A stretch of 15,990 nt of DNA from DATKKX01 sp035542775 (GTDB lineage Bacteria > Planctomycetota > Phycisphaerae > UBA1845 > UTPLA1), in assembly GCA_035542775.1 (NCBI GenBank), contig DATKKX010000505.1, forward strand, positions 1 through 15,990, in the 5' to 3' direction. The notes below the pieces were generated by a model. It searched no databases, was not told where the DNA came from, and saw only the letters and a list, made by a program, of their open reading frames with translations. Positions 7,074-13,641 of the stretch are shown here, piece by piece. The translations under genes were made by a program, and so were the position numbers. Position 1 is the stretch's first letter. Every line of letters begins with the position of its first letter.

Positions 7074-7787
7074 ATGATTCAGTGGCTGAAGCCCATCAGA
7101 CGCTGCCGCGAACCGGAAACGATGGATGATCCGGCCTTGGCCCGCGACCACCATGTCGCCGCTCTGCGCGGTCTGGAACGCATCAATCGATGGAGCCGGA
7201 GCGTCGACATCGTCTGGGCGGCAATCCACCGACTGGCCCACGAATCCGGCGAGGCCGGCCTGCGCCTGCTCGATATCGCCACCGGGGCTGGAGATGTGCC
7301 CACCGGTCTTGCGCGGCGAGCCCACCGCGCCGGACTGAGGCTGCGCGTCGATGCCTGCGACGTCAGCCCGACCGCCTTGGAACACGCCCGGCGGCGGGCC
7401 GACGCCGCCAAGGCCGATGTGCGGTTCTTCCAGCTCGATGCGTTGCGCGACGAGCTTCCGGCGCAATATGACGTGCTGGTCAGCTCGCTTTTCCTGCACC
7501 ACTTGGCCGACGAGGAAGTCACCCTGCTCCTGGGCCGGATGGCGAGAGCAGCGCGTCGCCTCGTCGTTGCCAACGATCTGCGCCGTTGTCGACCGGGCCT
7601 GTTGCTCGCCTACTTCGGCAGCAGGTTCCTGACCGTGTCGCCGGTTGTCCGCGCGGACGCGGTGCGATCGGTTCACGCAGGCTTCACGCTGGACGAAATC
7701 CGCGCCCTGGCTCGCCAGGCCGGCCTTTCGGAGGCGATAGTTGATCGCCGGTGGCCCTGTCGATTCTTGCTGACGTGGAAGCGGTGA
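7074..7787 (+). CDS. Class I SAM-dependent methyltransferase
   Basis: A 237-residue Rossmann methyltransferase. Motif I is LLDIATGAGDVPTGL (65-79, SAM glycine loop), the acidic motif follows at DACDVSPTALE (93-103), motif II/III is FFQLDALRDELP (118-129), and post-motif SSLFLHHLADEE (137-148) resembles UbiE/MenG-type enzymes. The N-terminal REPETMDDPAL...ALRGLERINRWS is a pattern I recognise from small methyltransferases that accompany type III PKS and flavoenzyme genes. It probably methylates an oxygen or ring carbon of the polyketide. The gene diverges from the PKS operon and shares its 183-bp promoter region. Start ATG 7074 has GGGA very close by. The alternative ATG 7122 has GGA 4 nt ahead, but would drop the conserved-looking CREPET lead. 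It ends five bases before the stop of the convergent zinc-ribbon gene. Confidence 0.85.
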   Translation: MIQWLKPIRRCREPETMDDPALARDHHVAALRGLERINRWSRSVDIVWAAIHRLAHESGEAGLRLLDIATGAGDVPTGLARRAHRAGLRLRVDACDVSPTALEHARRRADAAKADVRFFQLDALRDELPAQYDVLVSSLFLHHLADEEVTLLLGRMARAARRLVVANDLRRCRPGLLLAYFGSRFLTVSPVVRADAVRSVHAGFTLDEIRALARQAGLSEAIVDRRWPCRFLLTWKR

Positions 7788-7792
7788 CAGCC

Positions 7793-7999
7793 CTACTTCT
7801 TCTTGCCCGATTCTTCCTTCTTGCTCCCCTGCTCTTTCTTGCCCTTGGCCTCATCCACAATGGTGCCGGCGGACCGCGCCTCGAGTTTGAGCAGAGGAAC
7901 CGCAAAGGTCAGGCTGCAGTAGCGGCACTTGACGTGTTGACCGCGGTACTTGCTTGGGACCTGCAGGACCCGACGGCATTTGAGGTTCGGGCAGATCAT
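7793..7999 (-). CDS. Small zinc-ribbon protein with lysine-rich tail
   Basis: 68 residues. The N-terminal half is a zinc ribbon: Cys3 and Cys8 (MICPNLKC), then VLQVPSKYRGQHVKC with Cys25 and Cys28 (KCRYC), followed by TFAVP. The CPxxxC...L.VP...G..v.C..C...F.VP pattern is that of MJ0042-like ribbons, which are frequent at the N termini of planctomycete proteins. The C-terminal 20 residues are almost all Lys, Glu, Gly and Ser. The frame stays open up to 8104, but the ATG at 7999 starts exactly at the motif and the extension runs over an intergenic hairpin. A GTG directly before it (8002) is an equal alternative. Function unknown: a metal-binding or nucleic-acid/protein-binding module is the most that can be said. 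It lies downstream of clpX, with 348 nt between them. Confidence 0.7.
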   Translation of the reverse strand: MICPNLKCRRVLQVPSKYRGQHVKCRYCSLTFAVPLLKLEARSAGTIVDEAKGKKEQGSKKEESGKKK

Positions 8000-8347
8000 C
8001 ACGACTGAACCGCACGATGCGCCAGAATCCACCGAATCCTCTCCTTCCGCCGAGGCTGAGTGGCAGACCTCAAGGGCTGGGTCTGCCCTAACCATACGAA
8101 ACATCGTCTGCCGGGCGATGCCCTTTCACATGTTTCCATCACCCCCGCGCAAGCCTGGCGGCCGAGCCGGATATTATCGGTTGCAAAACTGAGGAAACGT
8201 CCCGGGTGGCACAGGCGGGCTCCCGGCTCGCCCATGCGGCGGCGCACTCCGCCCGCGAAGCGCCACGCCCCTGCTTTTGATCTTTTGTTCGGTGGGGTGA
8301 ACCCGGCAGTCGCCGGACCCGGGTGCTGGGAGGCTCGCCAGAGAAGT
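8000..8347. other. Non-coding spacer with stem-loops and a repeat relic
   Basis: No gene was found here. An exact 8-bp inverted repeat, GGCAGACC (8062-8069) and GGTCTGCC (8080-8087), has a 10-nt loop. An imperfect stem-loop at about 8204-8240 (GGGTGGCACAGGCGGGC ... CGCCCATGC) resembles the GTGGCACAGGCG / CGCCTGTGCCAC class of dispersed bacterial repeats; this is recognition from memory. A third hairpin, CCGGC-AGTC-GCCGG (8303-8316), lies 32 nt beyond the clpX stop. It could end clpX transcription, but no T-tract follows, so a terminator call is not secure. TAATAT (minus strand, 8177-8172) is an isolated -10-like hexamer. Confidence 0.5.
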
Positions 8348-9691
8348 CTACGCCGACTCCTTGCGCAACTGTTCCCGCACCGGTCGAGCACGCTCTTCAC
8401 CGCGAACAACGGCGTCGGTGATGACGTAGCGGCCCTGCATGCCCGGTTCGGGCAGGTGGAACATGACGTCCAGCATCAGATCCTCGACCACCCCGCGCAG
8501 GGCCCTGGCGCCGGTATCTCGCTGCATCGCCCTTACGGCGATCTCTTCCAGGGCTTCGCGTGTGAATTCCAGTTGGCTGCCGGCCAGTTCGAACATCTTG
8601 GCATACTGGCGACACAGAGCGTTCCGCGGCTCGGTCAGCACCTTCACCAGAGTCTGCTTGTCCAGCGGGCCCAGCGAGGCGACGATGGGCAGGCGTCCGA
8701 CGAATTCCGGAATCATGCCGTACTCGATCAGGTCCTCCGGCGCTACCCGCTGCAGGATTTCGGTCCGCGCCGCCGCGGAATCAGCGTCACCGGTTTCCTC
8801 GCTGGCAAAGCCGATGTTCTTGCCGCCGGTCCGCCGCTTGATGATCTCTTCCAGGTTGGAGAACGTGCCCGCGCAGATGAACAGGATCTGGCTGGTGTCC
8901 ATCTGGATGTACTGCTGCTCGGGATGCTTGCGACCGCCCTGCGGCGGGATGTTCGAAACCGTCCCTTCGAGCATCTTCAGCAGAGCCTGCTGGACGCCCT
9001 CGCCGGACACGTCCCGCGTGATGCTGACGTTGCCGGCGCTCCTGGCGATCTTGTCAATCTCGTCGATGTAGACGATGCCCCGCTGGGCCGCCTCCAGATC
9101 GAAATCCGCACACTGCAACAGCCGCAACAGGATGTTCTCGACGTCCTCGCCCACGTAGCCCGCTTCCGTCAGCGTGGTCGCATCGCCGATCGCGAACGGC
9201 ACGTCCAGCACCCGGGCCAGACAACGGGCCAGCAGGGTCTTCCCGCAGCCTGTCGGGCCGATCAGCAAAATGTTGCTCTTGTCGATCTCGACCTCGTCGG
9301 CCTCGACGCGGTCCATGTAGGTCAGGCGCTGATAATGGTTATGAACCGCGACGGAGAGCGCCTTCTTGGCGTGGTCCTGGCCCACGACATAGCGGTTCAG
9401 GAATTCCATGATATCCCGCGGGGTGGGAATCTTCTGGAACAACGGCCGCAGGCCGGTGGCCTTCCGGCGCTCCTGCCGGATGATGTTGTGACACAGATCG
9501 ACGCAGCTCGAACAGATGTAGGCGTCGTTGGGGCCCTCGACCATCGGGCCAACCTCGCGGTGGGTCTTGCCGCAAAAGCTGCACACGTTGGCCCGGCGAT
9601 TTCTCATCCCGCCCGGCCCGCCCGGGCCGGCCCTGCCGCCCCGTGAACCTCCGCCGCCTGTCCCGCCGCCAGTCTTATTGCCATTAGTCAA
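8348..9691 (-). CDS. clpX: ATP-dependent Clp protease ATP-binding subunit ClpX
   Basis: A 447-residue AAA+ unfoldase that feeds substrates to ClpP. All hallmarks are present: an N-terminal zinc-binding domain (Cys37, Cys40, Cys60, Cys63), Walker A GPTGCGKT (145-152), pore loop 1 GYVG (178-181), Walker B IVYIDE (206-211), RKH loop (254-256), the ClpP-docking IGF loop in KNIGFAS (291-297), and sensor 2 GAR (394-396). The frame starts with TTG 9691 (AAGGA about 9 nt upstream); no upstream ATG or GTG is nearby. An internal ATG at 9607 would start at MRNRRANVCSFC and remove a Gly-rich 28-residue lead, and is a real alternative. clpP is not adjacent; upstream on the same strand is a SHOCT-like gene (135-nt gap). 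Confidence 0.96.
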   Translation of the reverse strand: MTNGNKTGGGTGGGGSRGGRAGPGGPGGMRNRRANVCSFCGKTHREVGPMVEGPNDAYICSSCVDLCHNIIRQERRKATGLRPLFQKIPTPRDIMEFLNRYVVGQDHAKKALSVAVHNHYQRLTYMDRVEADEVEIDKSNILLIGPTGCGKTLLARCLARVLDVPFAIGDATTLTEAGYVGEDVENILLRLLQCADFDLEAAQRGIVYIDEIDKIARSAGNVSITRDVSGEGVQQALLKMLEGTVSNIPPQGGRKHPEQQYIQMDTSQILFICAGTFSNLEEIIKRRTGGKNIGFASEETGDADSAAARTEILQRVAPEDLIEYGMIPEFVGRLPIVASLGPLDKQTLVKVLTEPRNALCRQYAKMFELAGSQLEFTREALEEIAVRAMQRDTGARALRGVVEDLMLDVMFHLPEPGMQGRYVITDAVVRGEERARPVREQLRKESA

Positions 9692-9814
9692 TGGTATGAT
9701 TCCTTGCCCGTTCGGAGCACTCTCGCCGGACCGCGCTCGATGTCAGTTCGCGCCCGAATTACCGTACGCCACTTATCGACCTTGGTCCGCCGCTCCCTTG
9801 ATTGATTCGCTCCC

Positions 9815-9823
9815 ATCCTAGCA
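9815..9823 (-). promoter_or_regulatory. Extended -10 element upstream of clpX
   Basis: TGCTAGGAT on the minus strand (9823-9815) fits an extended -10 (TGn plus TAGGAT), and lies directly after the stop of the SHOCT-like gene. The same 9-mer occurs at a second predicted promoter upstream of 11244. No -35 match is visible. Transcription would start near 9808, giving a clpX leader of about 117 nt. Confidence 0.35.
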
Positions 9824-9826
9824 CAG

Positions 9827-10111
9827 CTATCGGCTGCCTGCTGATGCCCCACGATCTTTCTCTGCCGCCGAGCCCCGAGACTCTGCCAGTGCTCTGGACT
9901 TCAGCGCCTCAAACTCCTGCTCTGTTATCCGTCCTTGCGCCTTCATCTCGCGCAAATGTTGCAGCGACAACCATGTGTCACCGCTTTGGGCCGGGGCGGA
10001 AAACAGCCATCGCCGCACCAGCCAGAGCACCACGCCCATGGCGAGGATTGCGGCCAACAGAATCACCCCCCAGAAGATGGCGCCGGCCGCTGTGAAATTC
10101 GCCCCGGACAC
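9827..10111 (-). CDS. Small membrane protein with SHOCT-like C-terminal motif
   Basis: 94 residues from GTG 10111, whose G is the last base of the preceding gene's TAG (TAGTG), a stop-start junction that implies coupling. The longer frame to 10228 lies inside the preceding gene and is not convincing. One TM helix (about residues 8-34: AAGAIFWGVILLAAILAMGV...) is followed by a basic RRW and a cytoplasmic SHOCT-like motif, LQHLREMKAQGRITEQEFEALKSRAL (residues about 47-72). The L..L..L...G.It..EFe..K..LL pattern is a short oligomerisation or interaction module often found at the C terminus of small membrane proteins. The tail is Ser/Ala/Arg-rich. Function unknown. Confidence 0.75.
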   Translation of the reverse strand: MSGANFTAAGAIFWGVILLAAILAMGVVLWLVRRWLFSAPAQSGDTWLSLQHLREMKAQGRITEQEFEALKSRALAESRGSAAEKDRGASAGSR

Positions 10112-11244
10112 TATGGTTCTTCTCGCCTCCCATGCCGGCCCCGCCGACGTATCGCCGCCGCGCGCCCCCACCGAAAGCCCGCCCAGACTGGCACAAGTGC
10201 CATCGCCTCTACGCCCAAGATCCCGCACAACGGCAACGGCGCCGCAGCAGCGGCCGGATCGCCGCCGCTTTGTGCGTAGGCCGCGCCCGTCATGTCGACC
10301 CTCTCGGACAGCGCATCCGCCAGCCTCTGTCCTCCGTCAGACTGCTTGACTCGTTGGAACAGAGACGGCAGGCCTTCCTGCGGTGTGCCAAAAGTCGCCG
10401 CCGCGCCCGTCCCATTCGGATTCGTTTGAATCAGCGTCTCAACCGTCATCTCCAGGTCAAACGCCTCGCCCGCGACGGCCTCGTACTCGTACCATAGGTC
10501 CACGCCCGTGAACAATACCGCCCGAACCAGCGGTATCCCCGGAATGACTTCCGGAAAATCGATCACCGGTGGCGACACGGTCGACAAGGCGCCCGGTCCG
10601 CGCGAGAGCTCGATAGACCCGTTCGGGCCGCCGACCAGCGCTATGGAACCGGCCAGCAAATCCAGAGGATCTCGGTCCGGCGAGTACTGGGTCACCCGGA
10701 CTCGCAGTCGCGCCTCCACCTCCGACAGGTCCTTCGCGGCGTCGGCCGACATGATCAACATCGCGCCGGACAACACCATATGGCTCTTGGCCCGTCCGCG
10801 ATTGGTAAACCGAACGTCACCCCCCAGATCGCCGACCCCCAGCACCAGCGTCCGCCTCTCCGTCACCGTCCCTTGGACCAGCCAACTCGTCGAGGCATCA
10901 TCCGAATACGCCCCAAGGTCCAGACCCGCGTCATTCGGCGTGCCAAACCCCGTCGTATTCGGCTGGGCCAGCAAGGCGACGATCTGGCCGGCCGCCGAAA
11001 TCGTCCCATCCGGCAACAGGTGATCCAGCCGTGCTCGGGCCGTGGCCGGCGGAGTCGGGTTGGTTCCCGGCACGGTTTCCTGGCTGGAGTCCCGTTGGAC
11101 CTCAACGATGCCGTTGTATTGAACCACCGTTGCGGCGGCGGAGCCTGTGATGGCTCTCACCTCAGCCCGGGCGGTCGCCAGTTGCGCCAAGACCAGGATC
11201 AGGCCCGATGTGACTACCCCCCGCAGCTTTGCAGACATCCTCAT
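10111..11244 (-). CDS. Secreted protein with CTERM-like C-terminal anchor
   Basis: 377 residues. A Sec signal peptide is clear: basic MRMSAKLRG, hydrophobic VVTSGLILVLAQLA, and a likely cleavage after ATARA (about residue 27). The body is Gly/Asp/Thr/Val-rich and beta-like, with no domain I recognise. The C terminus carries a tripartite tail: a small-residue stretch ending in PLC (Cys340), a hydrophobic segment GILGVEAMALVPVWAGF (341-357), then an Arg-rich end. This is the layout of PEP-CTERM/MYXO-CTERM type sorting signals. ATG 11244 has AGAGGTG (11251-11257) with a 6-nt spacer, which decides against the GTG at 11253. An upstream promoter is visible, and the gene overlaps the SHOCT-like gene by one base. 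Expected at the envelope; function unknown. Confidence 0.75.
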   Translation of the reverse strand: MRMSAKLRGVVTSGLILVLAQLATARAEVRAITGSAAATVVQYNGIVEVQRDSSQETVPGTNPTPPATARARLDHLLPDGTISAAGQIVALLAQPNTTGFGTPNDAGLDLGAYSDDASTSWLVQGTVTERRTLVLGVGDLGGDVRFTNRGRAKSHMVLSGAMLIMSADAAKDLSEVEARLRVRVTQYSPDRDPLDLLAGSIALVGGPNGSIELSRGPGALSTVSPPVIDFPEVIPGIPLVRAVLFTGVDLWYEYEAVAGEAFDLEMTVETLIQTNPNGTGAAATFGTPQEGLPSLFQRVKQSDGGQRLADALSERVDMTGAAYAQSGGDPAAAAAPLPLCGILGVEAMALVPVWAGFRWGRAAAIRRRGRHGRREEP

Positions 11245-11657
11245 CCGAAGCACCTCTTTGACGTGCGAGAGGAGGAAATTTCAGACGTCTCCGGTCTGTT
11301 CTCCGTGCCGAAGCATATCCTAGCAACTGTATCGGCGTTTTCAAACCGCAACGGGCGGTCTCTACGCTATGCGACCCTTCCGGCTCCTGCCGATTGTTAT
11401 CGCTACCGGATTATACCCTGTTCCCCCGGGGCCGTGGCCACATTGTGCAAAATGTGCCGGTTCCGCATCACGCCCCACACCGCCATCTCCCCCGCCCGCG
11501 GCGAGCAAAAAAGCAGCGGCCCGCGGCCCCGCAGGCAGCGGACGATGGCGATTGGAAAGATGGTCGATAGACTACGTGCCGGCCGTTGAGCCGCCATGGT
11601 CAACCGCTCGCGGCCCGCTGGCAGGGCATGGTGGCAATCTTCTTTGGGAGGCGGAAC
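11245..11657. other. Non-coding divergent spacer
   Basis: 413 nt without a believable gene. The left side holds the promoter of the secreted-protein gene and its leader, where CCTCT (11253-11257, the complement of the SD on the mRNA strand) faces AGAGG (11268-11272) and could hide the SD in a 5-bp hairpin. The middle holds an exact 6-bp inverted repeat, CACATT-GTGCAA-AATGTG (11439-11456). The right side ends in the strong SD GGGAGG (11646-11651) of the lipoprotein gene. No clear plus-strand promoter was found. Confidence 0.5.
11317..11344 (-). promoter_or_regulatory. Sigma70-like promoter of the secreted-protein gene
   Basis: On the minus strand TTGAAA (11344-11339, five of six) precedes TAGGAT (11322-11317, four of six) by 16 nt. 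The -10 is extended (TGCTAGGAT), which compensates for its weaker hexamer. Predicted start near 11309, leader about 65 nt. It may also serve the coupled SHOCT-like gene and, by read-through, clpX. Confidence 0.5.
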
Positions 11658-12113
11658 ATGACGCGATCCATTCCCCATGCGACTCTCGGACTGATCGTTG
11701 CCCTGCCATGCCTGACCCCGTCTTGTGACAGCATCGCGACTTCGCTGGGGGGCAATGTCAGGGTGATCATCGAGAACAATACGGCCTTTGAGGCCCTTCC
11801 GGACATCAACACCAGCGACAGCACCAACTTCTTTGATGACATCTTTACCGAAGGCGACAATGTCACCGACTTCGGCGACCACGGCGCCGTCCCCGCGAAT
11901 ACGACCGTCACGTTCTACATCACCTGTGACGACAGCCTCCAGCACATCGCCATCGGTGACGTCGACTTTCGCGACAACCACGACGACCAGGTCGGCTCCA
12001 CCAACGCCAACGCCAGTCTCCGTCGCGACAGTGACTTTGACTGCGGCGACACCATCCGCATCACCCTTTCCGGCCATGAAGACGATTTCTCATCTGATGT
12101 GAATGTCGAATAG
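11658..12113 (+). CDS. Small acidic lipoprotein, function unknown
   Basis: 151 residues from ATG 11658, which has a strong SD GGGAGG (11646-11651) 6 nt ahead; the longer frame from 11586 is unlikely. The signal peptide MTRSIPHATLGLIVALPCL ends in a lipobox-like LTPSC with Cys23, so the mature protein should be lipid-anchored. The Pro at -2 and Ser at -1 are tolerable but not ideal. The mature part is strikingly acidic (many Asp, few Lys) with DDxF/DxDxxD runs, two possible cysteine partners (Cys90, Cys129), and beta-like strands VRVIIENNT, TTVTFYITC and DTIRITLSG. The alternating strands suggest a small beta-sandwich, possibly calcium-binding; no family is recognised. It converges with the DUF1570-like gene 20 nt downstream. 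Confidence 0.7.
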   Translation: MTRSIPHATLGLIVALPCLTPSCDSIATSLGGNVRVIIENNTAFEALPDINTSDSTNFFDDIFTEGDNVTDFGDHGAVPANTTVTFYITCDDSLQHIAIGDVDFRDNHDDQVGSTNANASLRRDSDFDCGDTIRITLSGHEDDFSSDVNVE

Positions 12114-12133
12114 CAGGCGTCCCGGGGTTCCTC

Positions 12134-13294
12134 TTACCCTTGCGCCCGATACGGCAGCTCCTTGATGAACGCCTGCCATTTCTTCTTGAACTTCTCGTCG
12201 ATCTTCCCGAAGCACTCTTCGAAATCGGCGATGTCCTGCTCCGCGCTGGCATCCGCTCCCACCTTCCGGTGTTTGAGCGTCTCCACGTACTTCGGCAGGT
12301 CCTTGCCCTTCTGCTTGATGAGGTAGTTCACAATAGCCCAGGAGAGGGCATATCCTTCGTCCGTCAGCATCGGCTGGCCCTTGCCGGGGTCGCCCACGAA
12401 CTCCCGCAAGTCCGGCAGCTCTTTCTTGTACTTCTCCCGGACCACCCGCAGCCGCCGCTGATTGATGACGTTGAAACCGGCGCCCATCTTCCCGGGCGGA
12501 GGCTCGAACTGCGTGGCCAGCCCCTCCACGAACCACTGCGGATTGGCCTTGCCCGGCGAGTGCACCCGGAAATTGAACAGGAGCTGATGGGCCACTTCGT
12601 GCTGCACGACTGAACGATTCTGGTCCTGCTGGAATGCGTCGATCTTGTTCAGGATGAACTGAGCCTGGCGCGTCTTCTCCTTTCGGTCGTTGGGGTCCTT
12701 GCTGTTCTTGGCTTCCTCCTTCAATTGCCTCGCCCGCTCGGCGTGCTCCTTGATGAACTGCGCCTCCGACATGTCGTAGAATATGGAAAAGTCGAACGGC
12801 TCCCGCCAGTACAGGCCGGCTGCTTCCTGCGGAACCTCGCGACCCACGATCTGCTTGCACCGCCGTTTGTATTCCTCGAAGTTGTGGCAAAACACGACCG
12901 GCAGCTTCTCCTTCGGATACCGAATCTTGATGTCCAACTGCGACGCGAAGCGATGCACAGCCCCGTACGTCTTCTCCAGGCGGGAGATGAATTCCTTGAC
13001 CACATCCTCTTCCGTATCGTAGAGCACGCAGAAGTGATCGGTGCGGCGAACCTTGTACTTATCGCCCAGGACCGCCTTGAATTCATCCTCCCTCGGCCCG
13101 CTTGGAAACGGCTTGAGGTGCTCTTTCTTGTCGCTCTTGCTCTCGTCGCCGTTCTTCTTGGAGGCAGCGTCCCCCTTCGGTTTCTCGGCCGCCCTGGCCC
13201 CCGAGTCCTCCGACTGCCCTCGCGCCGCCGGGACCGCCACGAAGGCCGCCACCGCACAGACTGATGCCAACCAGCAAAAGCCCCTCCGAATCAT
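12134..13294 (-). CDS. DUF1570-like secreted metallopeptidase-type protein
   Basis: 386 residues from ATG 13294, set by GGAGG (13301-13305) with a 6-nt spacer. The Sec signal peptide MIRRGFCWLASVCAVAAFVA ends near VPAARG (about 26). A Lys/Glu/Ser-rich linker (30-60) follows, then a domain with the gluzincin signature: HEVAH at 232-236 and WFVEGLA at 254-260, where Glu257 is the expected third zinc ligand 21 residues later. HEVAHQLLFN and QWFVEGLAT match what I know of DUF1570 proteins, which are abundant in planctomycetes and predicted to be peptidases. A Lys-rich helical insert sits at about 180-215. Substrate unknown; probably acts outside the cytoplasmic membrane. It diverges from an M32 carboxypeptidase gene. 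Confidence 0.82.
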   Translation of the reverse strand: MIRRGFCWLASVCAVAAFVAVPAARGQSEDSGARAAEKPKGDAASKKNGDESKSDKKEHLKPFPSGPREDEFKAVLGDKYKVRRTDHFCVLYDTEEDVVKEFISRLEKTYGAVHRFASQLDIKIRYPKEKLPVVFCHNFEEYKRRCKQIVGREVPQEAAGLYWREPFDFSIFYDMSEAQFIKEHAERARQLKEEAKNSKDPNDRKEKTRQAQFILNKIDAFQQDQNRSVVQHEVAHQLLFNFRVHSPGKANPQWFVEGLATQFEPPPGKMGAGFNVINQRRLRVVREKYKKELPDLREFVGDPGKGQPMLTDEGYALSWAIVNYLIKQKGKDLPKYVETLKHRKVGADASAEQDIADFEECFGKIDEKFKKKWQAFIKELPYRAQG

Positions 13295-13641
13295 GATCGG
13301 CCTCCATTCCAGACTCTGCCCCATCGCCTCATGCCTCCTTCAGTAAAACGGGCCCTGCTCGCCAAGAGCCCGCATAATCGGTCTTGCCGTTGCGGCGGCC
13401 TGCCCGGCAGGTCAGGTCAGCCCGGGCGGTTCGCCGTCCCATCATATCAGAATCTCCGGCTATTCTATGGCCCGGGAGGCACCTTCACGAAAGCATTGAA
13501 ATCCCCCGACTTTCGCGCCTTCCCTTCAGGACGATCGAAATGCTAAGCTGGAGATTGCTGCGCCGGCGGTCGGGCAGGCCGGACTCCTGCCACCTCCCGG
13601 CTGGTGAGCCTGACGAATCGGCGCCACAAGGATTACCAGCA
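13295..13641. other. Divergent promoter region between two metallopeptidase-type genes
   Basis: 347 nt without a believable gene: the in-frame extension of the M32 frame back to 13384 is Arg/Pro-rich with no pattern. It contains a 6-bp inverted repeat, CCTGCC-C-GGCAGG, near 13400, and an extended -10 on the minus strand (see separate entry). TATTCT (about 13460) and TGCTAAGCT (about 13538) on the plus strand are -10-like but lack -35 partners. Confidence 0.5.
13441..13449 (-). promoter_or_regulatory. Extended -10 element for the DUF1570-like gene
   Basis: TGATATGAT on the minus strand (13449-13441) is TGn plus TATGAT (five of six to TATAAT). No -35 match is seen at 16-18 nt. Predicted start near 13434, leader about 140 nt. 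Confidence 0.4.

Noticed and set aside
8301..8320. Intrinsic terminator for clpX
   Set aside because: A CCGGC/GCCGG hairpin is present, but no run of T follows on the minus strand.
8060..9646. Long 528-residue open frame on the plus strand
   Set aside because: It lies opposite clpX, has no recognisable domain, and is a GC-rich antisense shadow.
13384..13641. 86-residue N-terminal extension of the M32 carboxypeptidase
   Set aside because: Arg/Pro-rich spacer sequence; the family length and SD both fit ATG 13642.
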